From Artemia franciscana (lineage: Eukaryota > Arthropoda > Branchiopoda > Anostraca > Artemiidae), in NCBI RefSeq assembly GCF_032884065.1, contig NC_088881.1:2166001-2230000 (forward strand): DNA of 64,000 nucleotides, given 5' to 3'. Each line of letters starts with the position of its first letter. The stretch's first letter is position 1. The translations under genes and the position numbers were made by a program. The notes under the pieces were generated by a model. That model worked only from the letters and a program-made list of their open reading frames with translations, made no database searches and was not told where the DNA came from. This document shows, one piece after another, positions 11,680 through 22,009 of this stretch.

Positions 11680-13735
11680 ATGGCACTTGGTTTTACCAAG
11701 TAATATATAGCTATTGTAAATTCTATTGATTTGTCTGTCTGTCCTGGTTTTGCTAGTTTAGGCACTTCCAGATAGACTAGGACAATGAAATTTGGCAGGC
11801 ATATCAGGGATCAGACCATATTAAATTAGAAGTAGTTGTTTCCCTGATTTGATCATCTGGAGGGGGGGGGAGGTTAATTTGGAAAAATTAGAAAAAATGA
11901 GGTATTTTTAAATTATGAATGGGTGATTGGATCTTAATGAAATTTGAAATTAAAAAGGATATCATGTCTCAGAGCTCTTACTTTAAATAGTGACCAGATC
12001 CAGTGATGTTGGAGGGGGGGACCTAAAATCTTGGAAAATGCTTGGAGTGGAGGGATTAGGACGAAACTTGGTGGGAACAATAAGGACAAATCTTAGATAC
12101 ATGATTGACATAACCAGAACAGATCCACTCTCCTTGGGGGGAGCTGGGGAGGAGGAGGGTTAATTCTGAAAAATTAGAAAAAAGAGGAATTCTTAACTTG
12201 CAAAGGAATGATTGGATCTTTATGAAACTCCATATTTAGAAGGACCTTGTAACTAAGATGTCTTATTTTAGATCCTGAACAGATCCAGTCTCATTGGGGG
12301 AGGGGGGCTGGAAATATTGGAAAATGCTTACAGTAGAGAAATCAGGATGGAACTTGGTGAGAAGAATAAGCACAATTCCAAGATACATCACTGACATAAC
12401 CAGACTGGATCTGTGCTCTTTGTGGGAGTTGGAGGGGGGGGGAATTTGGAAAAATTAAAAAAAATGAGGTATTTTTTACTTACAAATGGGTGATCAGATC
12501 TTGATGAAATTTGATATTTAGAAGAATCTTATGCTTCAGCACTCTTTTTATTAATTCTGACCAGATCCAGTCACAGTGGGGGGAGTTGGAGGGGGAACTG
12601 GAAATCTTGGAAAACATGAAAATTGAGGTATCTTTATCTTATGAATGGGTGATTGGATCTTAACGAAACTTGATATGTAGAAAGATCTTTTGTCTCAGAT
12701 GCTCCATTTCAACTCAAATTGGATCTGGGGACATAGGGGGTTGGAGGGAAAAACAGAAATCTTGGACAACGCTTAGAGTAGAGAGATTGGGATGAAACTT
12801 GATGGGGAGAATAAGCACAAGTTCTAGATACATGATTGACATAATTGGAATGGATCTATTCTCTTTGGGGGAGTTAGGGGCTCCAGTGCTTTGGCAGGTT
12901 CAGTGCTTCTGGACATGCTAGGATAATGAAAATTAGCAGTCATGTCAGGAACATGCACAAATTCACTTGATAATAGTTGTTTCCCCTATTTGATCATCTG
13001 GGGGGGGGGCTGGAGGGAGAGGAAAAAATGAGGTATTTTCTAACTTACAAATGGGTCATCAGATGTTAACAAAATTTGATATTTAGAAGGACCTCGTGTC
13101 TCAGAGCTCTTATTTTAAATCCCAACCATATTGGGTGATATTGAGGGAGCTGGAGGGGGAAACGGGAAATCTTGGAAAATACTTAGAGTTTAGAGATTGG
13201 GATGAAACTTGGTGGGAAGAATAAGCACAATTCCTAGATACATGATTGACATAACTGTACTGAATCTGCTCTCTTTGGGGTAGTTGGGGGTGTGTGTGCT
13301 AATTTGGAAAAAATAGAAAAACTGAGGCATTTTTAACTTAAGAACTGGTGACTGGATCTTAATAAAACTTCATAATTAGAAGGAACTCATGTCTCAGAGC
13401 TCTTATGTTAAATACCAACCAGATATAATTAAATTGGGGGGAGTTGGAGAGGGAAACCAGAAATCTTGGAAAACGATTAGAGTGATTGAATGAAACTTGA
13501 TAGGTAGAATAAGCAAATGTCATAGATACATGATTGATGTAACCAGACAGGATCCAGTCTCTTTGGGAGAGTTAGGGGGGTCCAGTGCTTTGGTGGGTTC
13601 AGTGCTTCTAGACATCCTAGGATAATGAAAATTGGCAGGCATGTCAGGGACATGCACAATTTGACTTGAAAAAGTCGTTTTCGCCAATTCGACCATCTGG
13701 GGGGGGGGTAGAAGGGAGAGATGACATAATTTGAT
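11680..13735 (+). repeat. Tandem-repeat element, copy 1 (about 290-bp units)
   Basis: Starts at ATGGCACTTGG (11680), the end motif also found at 46599, 48744 (inverted) and 54275. The interior is an array of units carrying, in order, GGGTGATYRGATCTTAATGAAA, TTAGAAGGAYC, TCAGAGCTCTTA, CAGATCCAGTC, a G-run, AATCTTGGAAAA, GATGAAACTTGGTGG, TACATGATTGACATAAC and another G-run. Units are about 280-300 bp and diverged. It is the reverse complement of the arrays at 46.6-48.8 and 54.3-56.3 kb. Its far end lacks the second terminal motif, so this copy is truncated. Apparent ORFs inside recur with the units and are not taken as genes. Confidence 0.7.
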
Positions 13736-14407
13736 GAATTATGTCATCAAATCCTTTTTGGTACTTAAATATTGGCTGTTTGAGCATTTTTAATCAGTTT
13801 TTTTTAGTAAAGGAATCTTGATGGGCTAGTGTTTTTCTGGCTCTTCTTTAAACACTTAAGCCAACTATAGTTGCCAAAACATTGACACACTACAGTAGTC
13901 ATACCTTGTGGTGGGTGGGGTTTACAATAGCAGCATGAACGTTTTTAACATTTAATGGTTTCCTACAGCTGATAGTAGTTCTAATGGTAATAAAATCTAT
14001 TGTCAGTTGTAGTCATTGAGTTCCTTTCAGCATTAGTGCTCACAAAAGCTTGTAATTCTACATGTAAAATTGGCAAGTCTTTTCTTCACCCATTAAGACA
14101 ACTCTGGATCTTGACAGACTGCATTTTCATATACAAGTAGAAAAAAAGTGATGCAATAAACCAATCCCAGTTTGAAAAGTATTATGGTTCTGCACTTATT
14201 GCAACAAATAGTGTGAAGTTGCCTACAAATATTTTTAAGTATTCTAAATAAAACACCTCAAATAAAAAATTTAATAAATTGTTAAAACAAATAATTCTAA
14301 TAAAGTGTTCTAAATTAAATAATTAGGGGAGAACTTGGAACCATGGGATGGAAATGTTCAGTTTCAAGATGTATATCTCAGGCATTTGTGACTCAATTTT
14401 ACTGAAT
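13736..14407. other. Non-coding AT-rich spacer
   Basis: No gene or structured repeat recognised between the tandem-repeat element and the minus-strand ORF that follows. Confidence 0.4.
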
Positions 14408-15118
14408 CTACCAGATCTGAGTAGCATATTCATTTGCTATTTTATTTTGTCCCATAGTACCCATGAGCTTGGTAATATGAGACAGTTGCATGGTACTCTG
14501 GGACACAGTTGTAAATACAAATTTGTTTTCAGATATTAAGAAAAATACAAAACATGTAAACCTTCTCAGTTTTAAGTCACAAAGGTATTCACTACAGCAA
14601 CATAGTTTTGCCAGTTTCTCTTGCTCCATCACATATATCTCAAAAATATTCATCTTTGGAACGCGTTCAGTCCAACCACAGAGCCTAGGAACTGGAAGAC
14701 ACAACTTGACCTCTTCAGCACCCCTAAAGGCCTCATCTCTTTCACTGGGGAACACAAACTTCCAAGATGGGAGTTGCCTTTTCAGGAAGTTGACAAAGTA
14801 GATATCACCTAGTTCTTTTAGAACCTCACCAGTATATGACTTTGAACCCTTCTTGGCTTTGTACTCTACCAAAATGAAATCAAGAGGTTTTATCACATCT
14901 GTTTTGTTTTCCCCCATAGCAACCCTTAGCTCTTCCAAACCAAGAGTCTTCCAAGTAATCATCACAAACAGCATCCTGCCACTTTTAACTTTTGTCACTG
15001 AGGTTAAGTATTTTTTTTGGTTTTGCCTTTCTTTTGGCTGGTATTTTGACTTCTTGAAAAATGTCTTTTCTCTTTCAATTTCGACTCCTTTGTTTCTTTT
15101 TCTGTCTTCTTTCAGCAT
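14408..15118 (-). pseudogene. Transposase C-terminal-tail-like ORF (pogo/Tigger-like?)
   Basis: A 236-codon open frame, lysine-rich at the start, with a central segment LDFILVEYKAKKG (about residues 80-92), then YTGEVLKELGDIYFVNFLKRQ (about 96-116), KFVFPSERDEAF and VKLCLPVPR. This arrangement recalls the small domain after the DDE catalytic domain in many arthropod pogo/Tigger-like transposon proteins; that assignment is from memory and uncertain. No DDE catalytic core is visible, and the last 50 or so residues look like read-through. Upstream on the minus strand, in other frames, is further broken coding-like sequence. Probably the 3' end of a decayed DNA transposon; a small orphan ORF is the alternative. 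Confidence 0.35.
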
Positions 15119-15200
15119 GAATAATTTCTTTCACTAGTAGAGATGTAAGTACCTTTGGCTGATCAGGTTTTCTGCCTCCCTTCCGATTTTCAGCTTCTCT

Positions 15201-15229
15201 CTTTGGTAGTGGAGCTACCACTACCAAAG
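15201..15229. repeat. Perfect 12-bp hairpin
   Basis: CTTTGGTAGTGG (15201-15212) is exactly complementary to CCACTACCAAAG (15218-15229), with a 5-base AGCTA loop. A partial third arm (CTCCACTACCAAA) follows at about 15235-15247. Confidence 0.6.
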
Positions 15230-15639
15230 ATCAAGCTCCACTACCAAATCATCTTCTGGTTGATCAAGCAAGGACCTGGATAAATTTGAAGCTGGCAAGG
15301 CAAGTTACCCGCAACTCCATCAGTCTTTGGCAAATCTTGCTCATATGTAATTGACTGTTCCTCTTGTGTAGGAGGAGGTGCTCTACTTGTAGTCTGCAGA
15401 TCTGGGAGAAAAGATCCCGATGAGGTATTTTAAAACAGAATGAAAAGAAGATTGAAGTAAAAATCAAGCCTATAAAGTTTATTGACAGAGTATTACAAAA
15501 ACCTTTACCTTGAAATTTTATCTTTAAAAATAACTCTCTAATAAATGGAAGAGTATATATTCTATTGATCAGAATTTCAAAAACAAAAAATTAAAACATT
15601 TTCCCATCCAAAACGAAAGGTAAAAGTCCGAGTAACGCA

Positions 15640-16190
15640 TACAAAAGTGAATCAACGAGAACCTGTTAAACTATTACTTCATAAAAGACAAGTGACAAAG
15701 ATTGAAAAATATAAAATGAAAATAAAGGATGGGATATTGATTTATTGGACGAACAACTACTTTAAAATCATCCAGGATTACCATTCTCATCTCTTCTCGA
15801 TAACTTTGAAATCAAAAAAAAAAAAAGCTGACTGTTGAATACACAATTCATTTGTCTCCTATTCAAAAAGTAAAAATAAACAGATGTTTTAAGAAAAAAG
15901 GAAATTGCCAATTTCGAATGGAAAATATTGTTGTTGGTAAAGAACCTGTTAAACTATTGCTTAAAAGAAAAAATTGAACAAATTGAGCAAGGAAAAATAA
16001 AAAATAAAGGTGTCAAATCAATTATATTGTATCATCAGCTAATTCAAAATGGCGGCTTACTTCCATTTTCAATACCACTAAAAATGCAATAGGTAAAGCT
16101 GCTTTTACAAGTCGTGCTGCTGCATTAGGTACACATACTGGAAAGAACATTGTTGATATAATTACTGATTCTTCAAATGCTAAAGTGAAG
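15640..16190 (+). pseudogene. Remnant resembling a Polinton/adintovirus minor virion (pX-like) gene
   Basis: The stretch starting at 15647 translates to a short basic protein beginning EPVKLLLHKRQVTKIEK, and the same theme (EPVKLLL) recurs after a frame disruption near 15945. It is followed by an alanine/glycine-rich segment (NAIGKAAFTSRAAALG, about 16085-16132). A basic LTKxQ-like opening followed by a small-residue hydrophobic segment is characteristic of the pX-like minor virion protein of Polinton-class elements. This is recognition by pattern only. Several stops and frame changes break the region, so it is non-functional. The neighbouring protease-like fragment supports the reading. Confidence 0.4.
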
Positions 16191-16445
16191 GTTCAACACT
16201 ACAGGGGCTTTACCGAAAGGTCGAGATTTAAAATTACCCGGTACAAACAAAATTGTTGGGTCTAGATCGGAAGGGGTTGTTGAACATACTAAAAAACATA
16301 GTAAACCCAAGAAAATACGGGTAGAAGCTGTTGAAGTACCTAAACAGCAGGGATGACCCAGAAAAATTGTTGAAGCTGAGGTTTCACCTTTCAAATAACG
16401 CTTGCCTCCAAAAAACGGGGAACGCCAGAAAGAATAAAAAATCAA

Positions 16446-16670
16446 ATGATACCGCTAATGTCATATTCCTTATTTTCGAAGTGTTTTTCTCGAGATATCT
16501 TTCTAAGTGAAATAAAGAAAAAATACGCTGTTATCCATTATGACTGCTTGGGATCGCCTGGGACTCATTGGATTTGTTATTTTAATGATCTCAAGTACTC
16601 ATTTGTTGAATTTTATTATTCCTTTGGAATCCAACCTGGAAATGAAATTGTCTACTACCCAAAGACTTAA
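16446..16670 (+). pseudogene. Adenain-like cysteine protease fragment (Polinton-class)
   Basis: A 74-codon open frame contains SPGTHWICYFND (about residues 37-48) and YYSFGIQPGNEIVYY (about 57-71). G-x-HW followed by a segment around SFG and P-x-NEI is the signature of the adenovirus-type maturation protease carried by Polinton/Maverick and adintovirus-like elements. The histidine of the GTHW motif is present; the acidic residue expected before SFG is replaced by tyrosine, and the part with the catalytic cysteine is not in frame. It is therefore a broken remnant. It lies 250 bp after the pX-like remnant, an arrangement seen in such elements. Confidence 0.55.
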
Positions 16671-16839
16671 AATAAGCAAATTACATATCATTATACTCAA
16701 GTCCAAAATTATAACGATGGGGATTTTGGGGATTTTTGTGTGATGATTATATAAAAAGAAGATTTAGTGGAATGGGCCCAAGGAATATTATTTAAAGTTT
16801 AATTTCAAACATAAATGGAAAAATAATTAGAAAAGAGAT

Positions 16840-17100
16840 TATTTGTTTATTGTAGAAGTTTTAAATATTATGGAAATGTTAGTACTGCTTTCTTAGTATC
16901 TAAATTTATATTTAGTGCTTCACGTTTATCCGCTTTGGCTATGTTATCCTTTGCTTTTTTGAGTCTTGGGACAGTTCAGATTGAAATGCTTGAAAAATAT
17001 CTAATAATAGCAGAAAAAAAGGCTGAGTAAAAAAACTGCTTATTCATTCTATTTAGAATTGCTTGCTATGTATGAATTTGGTGGATCGACGAATAAAGAA
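16840..17100 (+). other. Unassigned coding-like stretch in the virus-like remnant
   Basis: The plus strand reads a hydrophobic segment (NVSTAFLVSKFIFSASRLSA and onward) to TAA near 17028; the minus strand reads an alternative basic segment over the same bases. I cannot say which is real. It sits between the protease-like and the OB-like frames and may belong to the same decayed element. Confidence 0.2.
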
Positions 17101-17504
17101 TAATAAAACGAGAAAATGAACTACGCAAACATTATAGTTTTTTTTTCTTGTGAAAAATATATGAAACAAGTGATATTAAATGGTTATAAATATTGCATGA
17201 AATATGTAAAGATTAACACTTAAATAAAACCCCTTCTTACTTTTCCCGCTATTTTCTCCAAAACTTAAAGAATACAAACCATCTTTTCCTAGAATGCTAA
17301 GGCTATATACACCATATAACCAAATAACGCGTCATTACTCAAATCGTTTCTGACGTGTGTTTGGATTTCCTCCAGGAAATCTTTCACTGGTGAAAGATAT
17401 CTTTGAAGAAAGCCAAAGGCTATTAAAAGAATAAAAACTATTTCTTACTCAGAAAATGTGTTCAATAAAACTATTTACTAATAAATGGAGAAAGTTTGAG
17501 CTAA

Positions 17505-17810
17505 ATGAAAAGGGAAAATAAATATAATCGAACTATTAGGCAAGAAGATTTAGGTATTGGAATGGAATACACGATTAAAGCAATGAAATGTGTTAAAACT
17601 AAATATGGAAAGAAAATCGTTATCGTTATTGATTTTAAAGGTGAAGTGGGTGATCTATTTGCACCTAAGCGTTTTGATTCTGAAGCAGCTGATCTTGAAA
17701 AGACATTTAAAAAACTAGATAAAAGTATGATTTCAAAGGTTATAGAAAGAAAAGAAAAAGATAATAACAATTATCTAATTATGAATATCGAACTATCCAC
17801 TAAATATTAA
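17505..17810 (+). CDS. Small OB-fold-like protein, 101 aa, probably element-borne
   Basis: An intact 101-codon frame from ATG at 17505 to TAA. The sequence has a beta-strand-like opening (EYTIKAMKCVKTKYGKKIVI, residues 24-43), an acidic turn, then LFAPKRFDSEAADLEK (about 53-68) and a final strand NNNYLIMNIEL. The order Y-x-I-x-x-x-K, TKYG, a hydrophobic strand, then a PKRF-like box resembles short OB-fold (single-stranded-nucleic-acid-binding-like) proteins that accompany virus-like DNA elements in arthropod genomes. That likeness is from memory. It lies about 830 bp after the protease fragment on the same strand. It is the only apparently unbroken frame of the remnant; whether it is expressed is unknown. 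Confidence 0.45.
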   Translation: MKRENKYNRTIRQEDLGIGMEYTIKAMKCVKTKYGKKIVIVIDFKGEVGDLFAPKRFDSEAADLEKTFKKLDKSMISKVIERKEKDNNNYLIMNIELSTKY

Positions 17811-18124
17811 ATTATTACATTTTGCCAGTAGTATAGGAAAAATTGAATAAAATTAAACTCCAATTTCACAAATTCACCAAATTCTTATTTCACAAAACCT
17901 GTTTTGATCTTAAAGCTCAGGATGGAAAATTGTAAAAATGTTGGAAATTATTATTTAAAGTGGCTTGAATTTAATTGAAAATGGGGTAAATTGATGGGGT
18001 GATCTAGGTGTAGCCTAGAATCCGTGTTCACCTTGTTAAAAATTACAAAAATTAGACCAACTTAGATTTCCAAGGACCTGTTTTCATGTTGAATATAAGG
18101 ATGTAAAATGTTCAAAATGTGCAA

Positions 18125-20640
18125 TATCAAACAGTTCGTGGTAACGAACTGTGGTAAGGAGCGACCCGGCTCAATAGTAATCAAAACTCTAAAAAGTGGA
18201 ATTTTGATATCAATAGCTACATCAAAAGAATCGCATTTTAATGCTGATTTTAAATATATAAGTTTCATCAAGTTTAGTCTTACCCATCAAAAGTTACGAG
18301 CCTAAGAAAATTCGCCTTATTTAGGAAAATAGGGGGAAACACCCCTAAAAGTCGTAGGATCTTAACGAAAATGACACCATCAGATTCAGCGTATCAGAGA
18401 ACCCTACTGTAGAAGTTTCAAGCTCCTATCTACAAAAATGTGGAATTTTGTATTTTTTGCCAGAAGACAAATCACGGGTGCGTGTTTATTTGTTTGTTCG
18501 TTTTTTTTTGTTTTGTTTTTTTCCCAGGGGTCATCGTATCGACCAAGTGGTCCTAGAATGTCGCGAGAGGGCTCATTCTAACGGAAATGAAAAGTTCTAG
18601 TGTCCTTTTTAAGTGACCAAAAAAATTGGAGGGCATCTAGGCCCCCTCCCACGCTCATTTTTTTCCCAAAGTCAACGGATCAAAATTTTGAGATAGCCAT
18701 TTTGTTCAGCATAGTCGAAAACCATAATAACTATGTCTTTGGGGATGACTTACTCCCCCACAATCCCTGGGGGAGGGGCTGCAAGTTACAAACTTTGACC
18801 AGTGTTTACATATAGTAATGGTTATTGGGAAGTGTACAGACGTTTTCAGGGGGATTTTATTTTGTTTGGGGGTGGGGCTGAGGAGAGGGGGCTATGTTGG
18901 AGGATCTTTCCTTGGAGGAATCTGTCATGGGGGAAGAAAAATTCAATGAAAAGGGCGCGGGATTCTCTAGCATTACTATAAGAAAACAATGAAAAATAAA
19001 CATGAAAACGTTTTCTCAAATGAAAGGAAGAAGTAGCATTGAAACTTAAAACGAACAGAGATTATTACGCATATGAGGGGTTCTAAAAATACTTTAGCAT
19101 AAAGAGCGAGGTCACCATCAGATTCAGCGTATAAGAGAACTCATAAAGAGCGAGGTCACCATCAGATTCAGCGTATAAGAGAACTCTACTGTTGAAGTTT
19201 CAAGCTCCTATATACAAAAATGTGGAATTTTGTATTTTTTGCCAGAAGACAAATCATGGGTGCGTGTTTATTTGTTTTTTTTTTTTTCCAGGGGTCATCG
19301 TATCGACCAAGTGGTCCTAGAATGTCGCAAGAGGGCTCATTCTAACGGAAATGAAAAGTTTTAGTTCCCTTTTTAAGTGATCAAAAAATTGGAGGGCATC
19401 TAGGCCCCCTCCCACGCTCATTTTTTCCCAAATTCAACGGATCAAAATTTTGAGATAGCCATTTTGTTCAACATAGTCGAAAACCATTATAACTATGTCT
19501 TTGGGGATGACTTACTCCCCCACAATCCCTGCGGGAGGGGCTGCAAGTTACAAACTTTGACCAGTGTTTACATATAGTAATGGTTATTGGGAAGTGTACA
19601 GACGTTTTCAGGGGGATTTTATTTTGTTTGAGAGTGGGGCTGAGGGGAGGGGGCTATGTTGGAGGATCTTTCCTTGGAGGAATCTGTCATGGGGGAAGAA
19701 AAATTCAATGAAAAGGGCGCAGGATTTTCTAGTATTACTATAAGAAAACAATGACAAATAAACATGACAACGTTTTTTCAAATGAAAGGAAGGAGTAGCA
19801 TTGAAACTTAAAACGAACAGAGATTATTACGCATATGAGGGGTTCTAAAAATACTTTAGCATAAAGAGCGAGGTATTTAGGAGGAGATAAATAACTCGCT
19901 CTTTATGCTAAAGTATTTTTAGTAATTTCAACTATTTATTCTACGGCCTTTCTGATTCAGGGGTCATTCGTAAAGAATTGGGACAAAACTTACGATTTAG
20001 CGTAAAGAGCGAGGTATTAACGAGGGTACAAACCCCCTCATATACATAATAAAAATATAAGATTATGAAAGTTTGTTACGTAAGTTAATTCCTAAGTTAC
20101 GTATATTTTTTACTAATAAAAACGTTCGTTAAAAATTTAAAGTTCTAGTTGCCTTTTTAAGTAACCAAAAAACTGGAGGGCAACTAGGCCTCCTTCTCCA
20201 CCCCTTACTTCTCAAAATCGTCTGATCAAAACTAAGAGAAAGCCATTTAGCCAAAAAAAGAATTAATATACAAATTTCATTTTAATAATTTATGTGCGGA
20301 GAGCCAAAACCAAAAATGCATTAATTCAAAAACGTTCAGAAACTAAATAAAAAAAACTATTTTTTTTAGCTGAAAGTGAGGAGCGACATTAAAACTTAAA
20401 ACGAACAGAAATTACTTTGAATATGAAATGGGTTGTCCCCTCCGCAATTCCTCGCTCTTTACGCTAAAGTTTGACTCTTTGCCACAATTCTACTTTTTAA
20501 AACAATTAAAAGCTTTAGCGTAAAGAGCGAGGGATTGCGGAGGGGACAACCCATTTCATACACGGAGTAATTTCTGTTGGTTTTAAGTTTTAATGTCGCT
20601 CCTTACTTTCAGCTAAAAAAATTAGTTTTTTTATTTAATC
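18125..20640 (+). repeat. Fold-back repeat family, cluster 1
   Basis: Begins with the palindrome CAGTTCGTGGTAACGAACTG (about 18131-18150), then GGAGCGACCCGGCTCAATAG. The same terminal motif closes the copies ending near 30540, 33626, 45330, 46467 and 58590. Two near-identical copies of the inner segment lie in tandem (from about 18375 and 19157), and a 44-bp stretch around CACCATCAGATTCAGCG is repeated at their junction (19113 and 19157). A hairpin with 28-bp arms (19845-19872 and 19895-19922) follows. Then come inverted arms of about 100 bp containing GCTCTTTACGCTAAAG (about 20370-20470 and 20515-20620). No transposase is encoded; MITE-like or fold-back type. Confidence 0.7.
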
Positions 20641-20749
20641 TGATGTTGAAATGAACCGAAAATGATGTAAATTGAATGAGATAGGTGGGGCAAAACCAGC
20701 ATTTACTATACTATAAGTAGAGAAATATTGGCATAACATTGCTCTTGAA

Positions 20750-21600
20750 AAGGCGTAATGGTGATAGAACAAACCCCTGTTTCAGGCAGAGAGACAATAT
20801 CTGAGATCTCCATGCTTGACGTAATTTGTTGAAGACGTGATTTGCCTGTCCTATTCTGGTGAGTTCTCCTTTCAATGTCGAGTCAGTGTCCTTTCTGATG
20901 CTTCCTAGATATTTGAATTGAACAACTTGTTCATCATCTGGGTCGCCAAATTTAATGGACAGAGGAGAGTCACCATGCTTTTAGTATTCTCAGCTTTCAT
21001 ACCTTGGTCAAGATGGTTTGTCTTTATGTGACCTTGTCAAGTAATTCTTGAAGCCGCTTTTTGCTTGACTCAAGCACTGCTAAGTCTTCTGCGAAGGCAG
21101 TATAATTAACCTGGACTTCAGGGCTAAATCCAATGTCTCTTGTCTCTGTGTTCCACTGGATGTTATCAACCATTATCACAAAAAGTAATGGTGATAGAAC
21201 AAACCCCTGTTTTACTCCTGACAAAATCCGGAAGAAACGGATTTGGCCTTCTGGTGTCTTGATGCAACATTCGCTATTGTCATACGTGGTGGTAATAATC
21301 GTCACTGGTTTTTTTTTTTCATGGATTCCATAATGGAAGAGAATCTTCCATAGGCTTTCACGATGCACGGAGTCGAAGGTCTTCTCGAAGTCCACAAAGA
21401 TCATATAAATCTTTGAACGCCATTCTGTGCTTTCCCCAGTAAGAAGTCAAGGCGTGAATATAAAGTCCGCACATCAGCGATTTTCCTGGAAGCCATACTG
21501 TTCGTCTTGGAGGTGGTGATCAAGTTGTGTTTGGATCCTCTGTAGGTCGTTAGCATATTTTGACAGTATCATCATAGGTATTGACAGTAAACCTATATAC
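20750..21600 (-). pseudogene. RTE-like LINE reverse transcriptase pseudogene
   Basis: The best frame (21404 down to 21024) encodes FVDFEKTFDSVHRESLWKIL (residues 3-22), ECCIKTPEGQ (about 45-54), LSGVKQGFVLSPLLFVIMVD (61-80) and AFAEDLAVLESS (about 103-114). This is the palm of an RTE-type non-LTR reverse transcriptase. The catalytic pair reads AED instead of ADD. Upstream, in another frame, DEQYGFQEN (about 21480-21510) matches the preceding motif. Downstream, DEQVVQFKYLGSI and a tail with FNKLRQAWRS (about 20830-20950) continue the C-terminal part in yet another frame. At least two frameshifts and a damaged active site make it inactive. Part of the body (GGTGATAGAACAAACCCCTG) also occurs at 20759 and 21189, so there is a small internal duplication. 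Confidence 0.75.
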
Positions 21601-21841
21601 CGGCAGTTTCCCAGCTTGGTAGCGTCTCCTTATTTGAATATTCTGATGAATGTGCTACGTTTTGTGTGCCACACTGATGCAGTGTGGCAGTGTGTGCCAC
21701 ACTGATGGTACTTTTGCTTTTGTCCAAATCCGAGTGAAGAGTAAAGATAAAAGGGATGTTTGGAAGTAGAAAAGTACTTCTCTTTTATATTGAACCTCCC
21801 GAATATACAGTGTCATTATTTGTATTTTTTTCTTTTTTTAG

Positions 21842-22009
21842 GAATGGATGTAAAAGAAGCTGTAGACGTACCAGAGAGCATTCCACATGGTGGAAAAGAA
21901 AGTCAGAAGTTATCATTTGTTGCTATTCATAACAAAGTTAGACATCCCATTGAATTCGAGTCAGAGAAGAAAATATTAGAATTGAAAAGTTGCCTTGAAA
22001 AACTTATTG
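21842..22009 (+). CDS. Ubfd1: UBFD1, exon with start of ubiquitin-like domain
   Basis: Acceptor TTTTTTTAG ends at 21841 after a pyrimidine tract; the donor G|GTATGT begins at 22010. The exon codes for 55 residues from ATG at 21844 plus one base. It includes KLSFVAIHNKVRHPIEFES (residues 22-40), the first beta hairpin of a ubiquitin-like fold, and a helix segment ending in KLI. UBFD1 is a conserved animal protein with one ubiquitin-like domain. The ATG two bases into the exon could be the true start, which would put a 5' UTR exon upstream, or translation could start in an exon not recognised here. The match to UBFD1 comes from the domain and the two following exons, all joined in phase. Confidence 0.85.
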
